Shown here: piece after piece, positions 61,209 through 64,000 of the stretch
Layout: each line of letters starts with the position of its first letter
Numbering within the stretch: position 1 is the first letter of the stretch
Source of the DNA: an uncultured Sulfitobacter sp.
Lineage (GTDB): Bacteria > Pseudomonadota > Alphaproteobacteria > Rhodobacterales > Rhodobacteraceae
NCBI GenBank assembly: GCA_947501805.1
Contig: CANMXJ010000001.1
Coordinates: forward strand, 1 to 64,000
DNA: 64,000 nt
Direction of reading: 5' to 3'
Notes under the pieces: generated by a model
Database searches by the model: none
What the model saw: the letters and a program-made list of their open reading frames with translations, nothing else
What the model was told of the DNA's origin: nothing
Program-made: the position numbers and the translations under genes

Positions 61209-63358
61209 TGTTGCGCGCCTTAACCCTTATGCTGACGCTGCTGGTTCTGCCTGCATCATTGGCCGCTCAAGACACCAATTCGCCCGCGGCGATACTGATT
61301 GCCGACGAAGTTTTCATCACTGCGGAGCGTGAATTGGTCGCCCGCGGGAATGTCGAAGCTTTTCAAAACGGTGCGCGCCTGCAAGCCAGCGCCGTGCGGT
61401 ATAACCAAAACGACGGCAGCCTGATCATCGAAGGTCCGATCACCCTGATCGAAGGCAGTGAAACCCTTATCTTTGCCGATGCAGGCCAGTTGGACGCCGA
61501 TTTGCGCAACGGTTTGCTGACTGGTGCGCGACTGATCCTCGATCAACAGCTCCAGATTGCCGCAGCTCAGATCGACCGTGTGGACGGACGCTACAGCCAG
61601 CTTTCAAAAGCTTCCGTCACCTCGTGCAAAGTCTGCGATGACGGACGCGCGCCGCTGTGGCAAATCCGTGCCAAACGGGTGATCCATGACCAGTTGGAAG
61701 ACCAGCTTTACTTCGACGAGGCACAGTTTCGCATCCTAAATGCCCCGATATTCTATCTGCCCCGCCTGCGTTTGCCCGGTCCCGGTCTGGAACGTGCCAA
61801 TGGCTTTCTTGTGCCGTCAATCCGCACCACCTCGCAGCTGGGAACAGGCCTCAAGATTCCGTATTTCATCAAGATCGGCGATCACCGCGACCTGACACTT
61901 ACCCCCTATCTGTCAAGTGTGACACGCACGCTGGAACTGCGCTATCGTCAGGCCTTCCGGCGCGGACGCATCACCTTTAACGGTGCCATAACACGCGATG
62001 ACCAGCGCCCCGATAAAACGCGCGGCTATCTGTTTGGCACTGGCAGCTTTGATCTCAAACGTGACTACAAACTGACGTTCGACATCGAAACCACCACGGA
62101 TCGGGGCTACCTCAACGAATACGGCTATTTCCTGCAAGACCGTTTGGAAAGCCAGATCACCGTCAGCCGTGCCAAGCGCAACCAGTTTGTGCGCGGCAGC
62201 TTTTACAACTTCGAAAGCCTACGGGCGGATGATATCAACGACAACCTGCCGACGGTTGTGCTGGACGGTGAATACGAGCGGCGCTTCTTTCCCTCTGCCG
62301 TCGGCGGGGAATTGCGTTTCCGCCTCGAAGCACACAGCCACCGGCGCAACTCAGACCGCGACTTTGACGGGCCGGATGCGGATCTGGTGACGGACGGGCG
62401 CGATGTGGCGCGTATTCATGGCCGCGTTGACTGGCTGCGTCGCTTCACCTTTTCCAGCGGGATCGTTGCAGATGTGCAAACGGGTGTCAGCCTGAACCTG
62501 TTCGACATCACGCAGGATGCAAGTTTTGCCCAGAACCAGTCCGACGTGGCCCCGACCGCCGCGCTGACCCTCAGCTATCCGATGCTGCGCCGCGACGCGG
62601 GTGGGATCACGCAAGTGCTAACACCTGTGGCGCAGATCGGCTGGACACGTGGCAGCCGGATGTTGATCCCGAATGATGAAAGCACCCGTGTTGAATTTGA
62701 CGAAGGCAACTTGTTGTCCCTGTCGCGCTTTCCCCGTCCCGACCGGCGCGAGCGCGGCACTGTGGCCGCCCTTGGCGTGAACTGGAGCCGCATCAACCCG
62801 GATGGCTGGGACAGCAACCTGACATTTGGTCAGGTTCTGCGCAGCGATGCTGACCCCGATTTCTCTTCGTCCTCCGGCCTTGGCGGCGTATCCTCAAACT
62901 TCTTGCTGGCCGCGCAGGTCAAAACACCGGCCGGCGTCACCCTAACGGGGCGCAGCCTGTTTGACAAAAACCTCAGCTTTGCCAAAGCCGAACTGCGCGG
63001 CTATTGGGGATTCAAGCGCGGATCAATCGGCGGCTCTTACGTCTGGCTTGACAATGACGCTGACGAGGAACGCGACGAAGCGGTTTCGGAAATCCTGCTG
63101 AATGGCCGCTACGAAATCAACAACCAGTGGGAGGTCAAAGCCGACTGGCGTTTCAACGTGGCGGACGACCGCGCTGCTACAGCCGGTATTGGCCTTTCCT
63201 ATAACAACGAATGTGTCGCCGTTGATCTGTCGGTGGCGCGCAGCTATTCCTCGTCAACAGCAGTTGAGCCTACCACCAATTTCGGGTTTAACGTGGGCCT
63301 GCGGGGCTTTGCCGCCTCGGCGGGCAATCAAAAGTACATTCGCTCATGCAAAAGGTGA
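61208..63358 (+). CDS. lptD: LPS assembly outer membrane protein LptD
   Basis: The outer-membrane barrel that inserts lipopolysaccharide into the outer leaflet. The 716-residue protein has a signal peptide (about 1-20, ending PASLAAQ), an N-terminal OstA-like domain (about 25-150: NVEAFQNGARLQASAVRYNQ), and a C-terminal beta barrel. Four cysteines, two in TSCKVCDDG and two near the end (NECVAV and IRSCKR), fit the disulfide pattern known in LptD. It overlaps lptG by one base and is followed after 5 bases by surA, the chaperone that helps fold it. Confidence 0.95.
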   Translation: MLRALTLMLTLLVLPASLAAQDTNSPAAILIADEVFITAERELVARGNVEAFQNGARLQASAVRYNQNDGSLIIEGPITLIEGSETLIFADAGQLDADLRNGLLTGARLILDQQLQIAAAQIDRVDGRYSQLSKASVTSCKVCDDGRAPLWQIRAKRVIHDQLEDQLYFDEAQFRILNAPIFYLPRLRLPGPGLERANGFLVPSIRTTSQLGTGLKIPYFIKIGDHRDLTLTPYLSSVTRTLELRYRQAFRRGRITFNGAITRDDQRPDKTRGYLFGTGSFDLKRDYKLTFDIETTTDRGYLNEYGYFLQDRLESQITVSRAKRNQFVRGSFYNFESLRADDINDNLPTVVLDGEYERRFFPSAVGGELRFRLEAHSHRRNSDRDFDGPDADLVTDGRDVARIHGRVDWLRRFTFSSGIVADVQTGVSLNLFDITQDASFAQNQSDVAPTAALTLSYPMLRRDAGGITQVLTPVAQIGWTRGSRMLIPNDESTRVEFDEGNLLSLSRFPRPDRRERGTVAALGVNWSRINPDGWDSNLTFGQVLRSDADPDFSSSSGLGGVSSNFLLAAQVKTPAGVTLTGRSLFDKNLSFAKAELRGYWGFKRGSIGGSYVWLDNDADEERDEAVSEILLNGRYEINNQWEVKADWRFNVADDRAATAGIGLSYNNECVAVDLSVARSYSSSTAVEPTTNFGFNVGLRGFAASAGNQKYIRSCKR

Positions 63359-63363
63359 TCCAG

Positions 63364-64000
63364 ATGAAATTTTCAGCCACACTTCGCGGGCTTGCCATTG
63401 CTGGTGCCTTGGCGCTCACAGGGCCGGGCGCACAGGCGCAGAACCTGTTTGCCCCAGCCGCACGGGTGAATGATGCCGTTGTGACCGAATTCGAGGTGCA
63501 ACAGCGCCAGAGGTTTTTGCAATTGCTCAACGCGCCCGGCGCGGACCGTGACGGTGCCCTTCAGACCTTGATAGACGACCGCCTGCGCGCAGCGGCCGTT
63601 GCGAATGCTGGCATTGAACTGACGAGCGAAGGGTTGGCGGCGGGACTGGATGAATTTGCAGCACGGGCCAATCTGAGCACGGATGAATTTGTCAAAGCGC
63701 TTGAGCAATCCGGCGTCTCGCGCGAAACGCTGCGCGATTTTGTCGCCAACTCTCTTGGGTGGCGCGAATTGGTGCGCGCGCGCTATTTGCGCCGCGTGAA
63801 CATTTCTGAAGATGAAATCGACCGCGCTTTGGGCAACACCCGCTCCACCGGCGACGGCATCCGCGTTTTACTGTCAGAAATCATCATCCCCGCGCCGCCC
63901 CAGAACGCGGCCCGTGTCATGGCGCTGGCTGAACAAATCGCGCAATCCAAATCCGAAGGCGAATTTTCGCGTTTTGCCACAAAATACTCTGCAACGGCAT
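63364..64000 (+). CDS. surA: SurA-like periplasmic chaperone/peptidyl-prolyl isomerase (3' end outside window)
   Basis: A partial protein, cut at the window edge after 212 codons. It has a signal peptide (about 1-25, MKFSATLRGLAIAGALALTGPGAQA) and the SurA N-terminal domain: VNDAVVTEFEVQQRQRFLQL, LIDDRLRAAAVANAGIEL and LGWRELVRARYLRR. The start of a parvulin domain (IRVLLSEIIIPAP) follows. AAGGTG lies before the ATG at 63364; an in-frame ATG at 63346 overlaps lptD. Position after lptD matches the conserved lptD-surA order. Confidence 0.92.
   Translation, partial: MKFSATLRGLAIAGALALTGPGAQAQNLFAPAARVNDAVVTEFEVQQRQRFLQLLNAPGADRDGALQTLIDDRLRAAAVANAGIELTSEGLAAGLDEFAARANLSTDEFVKALEQSGVSRETLRDFVANSLGWRELVRARYLRRVNISEDEIDRALGNTRSTGDGIRVLLSEIIIPAPPQNAARVMALAEQIAQSKSEGEFSRFATKYSATA

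Noticed and set aside
1-64000. CRISPR arrays, insertion sequences, prophage genes, rRNA genes
   Set aside because: No regularly spaced repeats, transposase, integrase, phage structural genes or rRNA sequence were seen on either strand.

Overview
The window looks like a chromosomal segment of a marine alphaproteobacterium of the Roseobacter group (Rhodobacteraceae). Four things support this: a dmdA-acuI pair for dimethylsulfoniopropionate (DMSP) breakdown, a circularly permuted two-piece ssrA gene of the alphaproteobacterial type, the trgA-trgB-cysK gene order known from Rhodobacter, and RNase E, SspB and ATP-synthase zeta proteins of alphaproteobacterial type. Most of the window is dense, GC-rich core genome. 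I see no insertion sequence, prophage or CRISPR array. The only clearly foreign-looking stretch is the AT-rich left edge, next to a tRNA-Ser gene.

Layout, left half. Positions 1-746 hold a broken gene remnant beside the 3' end of tRNA-Ser(GGA). From 10.7 kb down to 0.9 kb runs a long minus-strand set: class V aminotransferase-like protein, photolyase, cyclopropane fatty acid synthase, trgA, trgB, cysK, a large MscS channel and AlaX, with short gaps or 4-base overlaps. A BCCT transporter follows on the plus strand. From 18.0 kb back to 12.9 kb lies a minus-strand run of DUF2182, DUF1326, DinB, dmdA, acuI, an unknown protein and a HIT protein; a divergent FadR-type regulator sits at its head with a palindromic operator between them. 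Next come ssrA, a CIA30-like protein, a chrB-chrA chromate pair, sspB and fumC with three small genes. On the minus strand are aldolase, a P450 coupled to a membrane-associated hydrolase, and ccdA.

Layout, right half. RNase E has a long leader. It is followed by a small lipoprotein, a GNAT enzyme, the DctB/DctD two-component pair (DctD has lost the sigma-54 contact loop), purC-purS-purQ, and the ATP synthase inhibitor zeta. A split methionine-synthase-like set comes next: a homocysteine methyltransferase, a separate corrinoid protein, and DUF1638 with a tiny membrane protein. Then come a VPLPA-CTERM exported protein, SufE, RNase D, purM-purN, two tRNAs, an EnvZ-like kinase, a metallo-hydrolase, a TfoX-C protein, ndk, an ABC-F protein, MarC, a membrane aspartic protease, and holC-pepA. 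The divergent lptF-lptG-lptD-surA envelope operon is cut by the window edge.

How the genes fit together. DMSP demethylation (dmdA), acryloyl-CoA reduction (acuI), one-carbon and methionine chemistry (homocysteine methyltransferase, corrinoid protein) and cysteine synthesis (cysK) give the window a sulfur and methyl-group theme. Envelope biogenesis (Lpt proteins, SurA, Cfa, MscS) and tmRNA-SspB protein quality control are the other themes. All calls are from reading the sequence; no database search was run.
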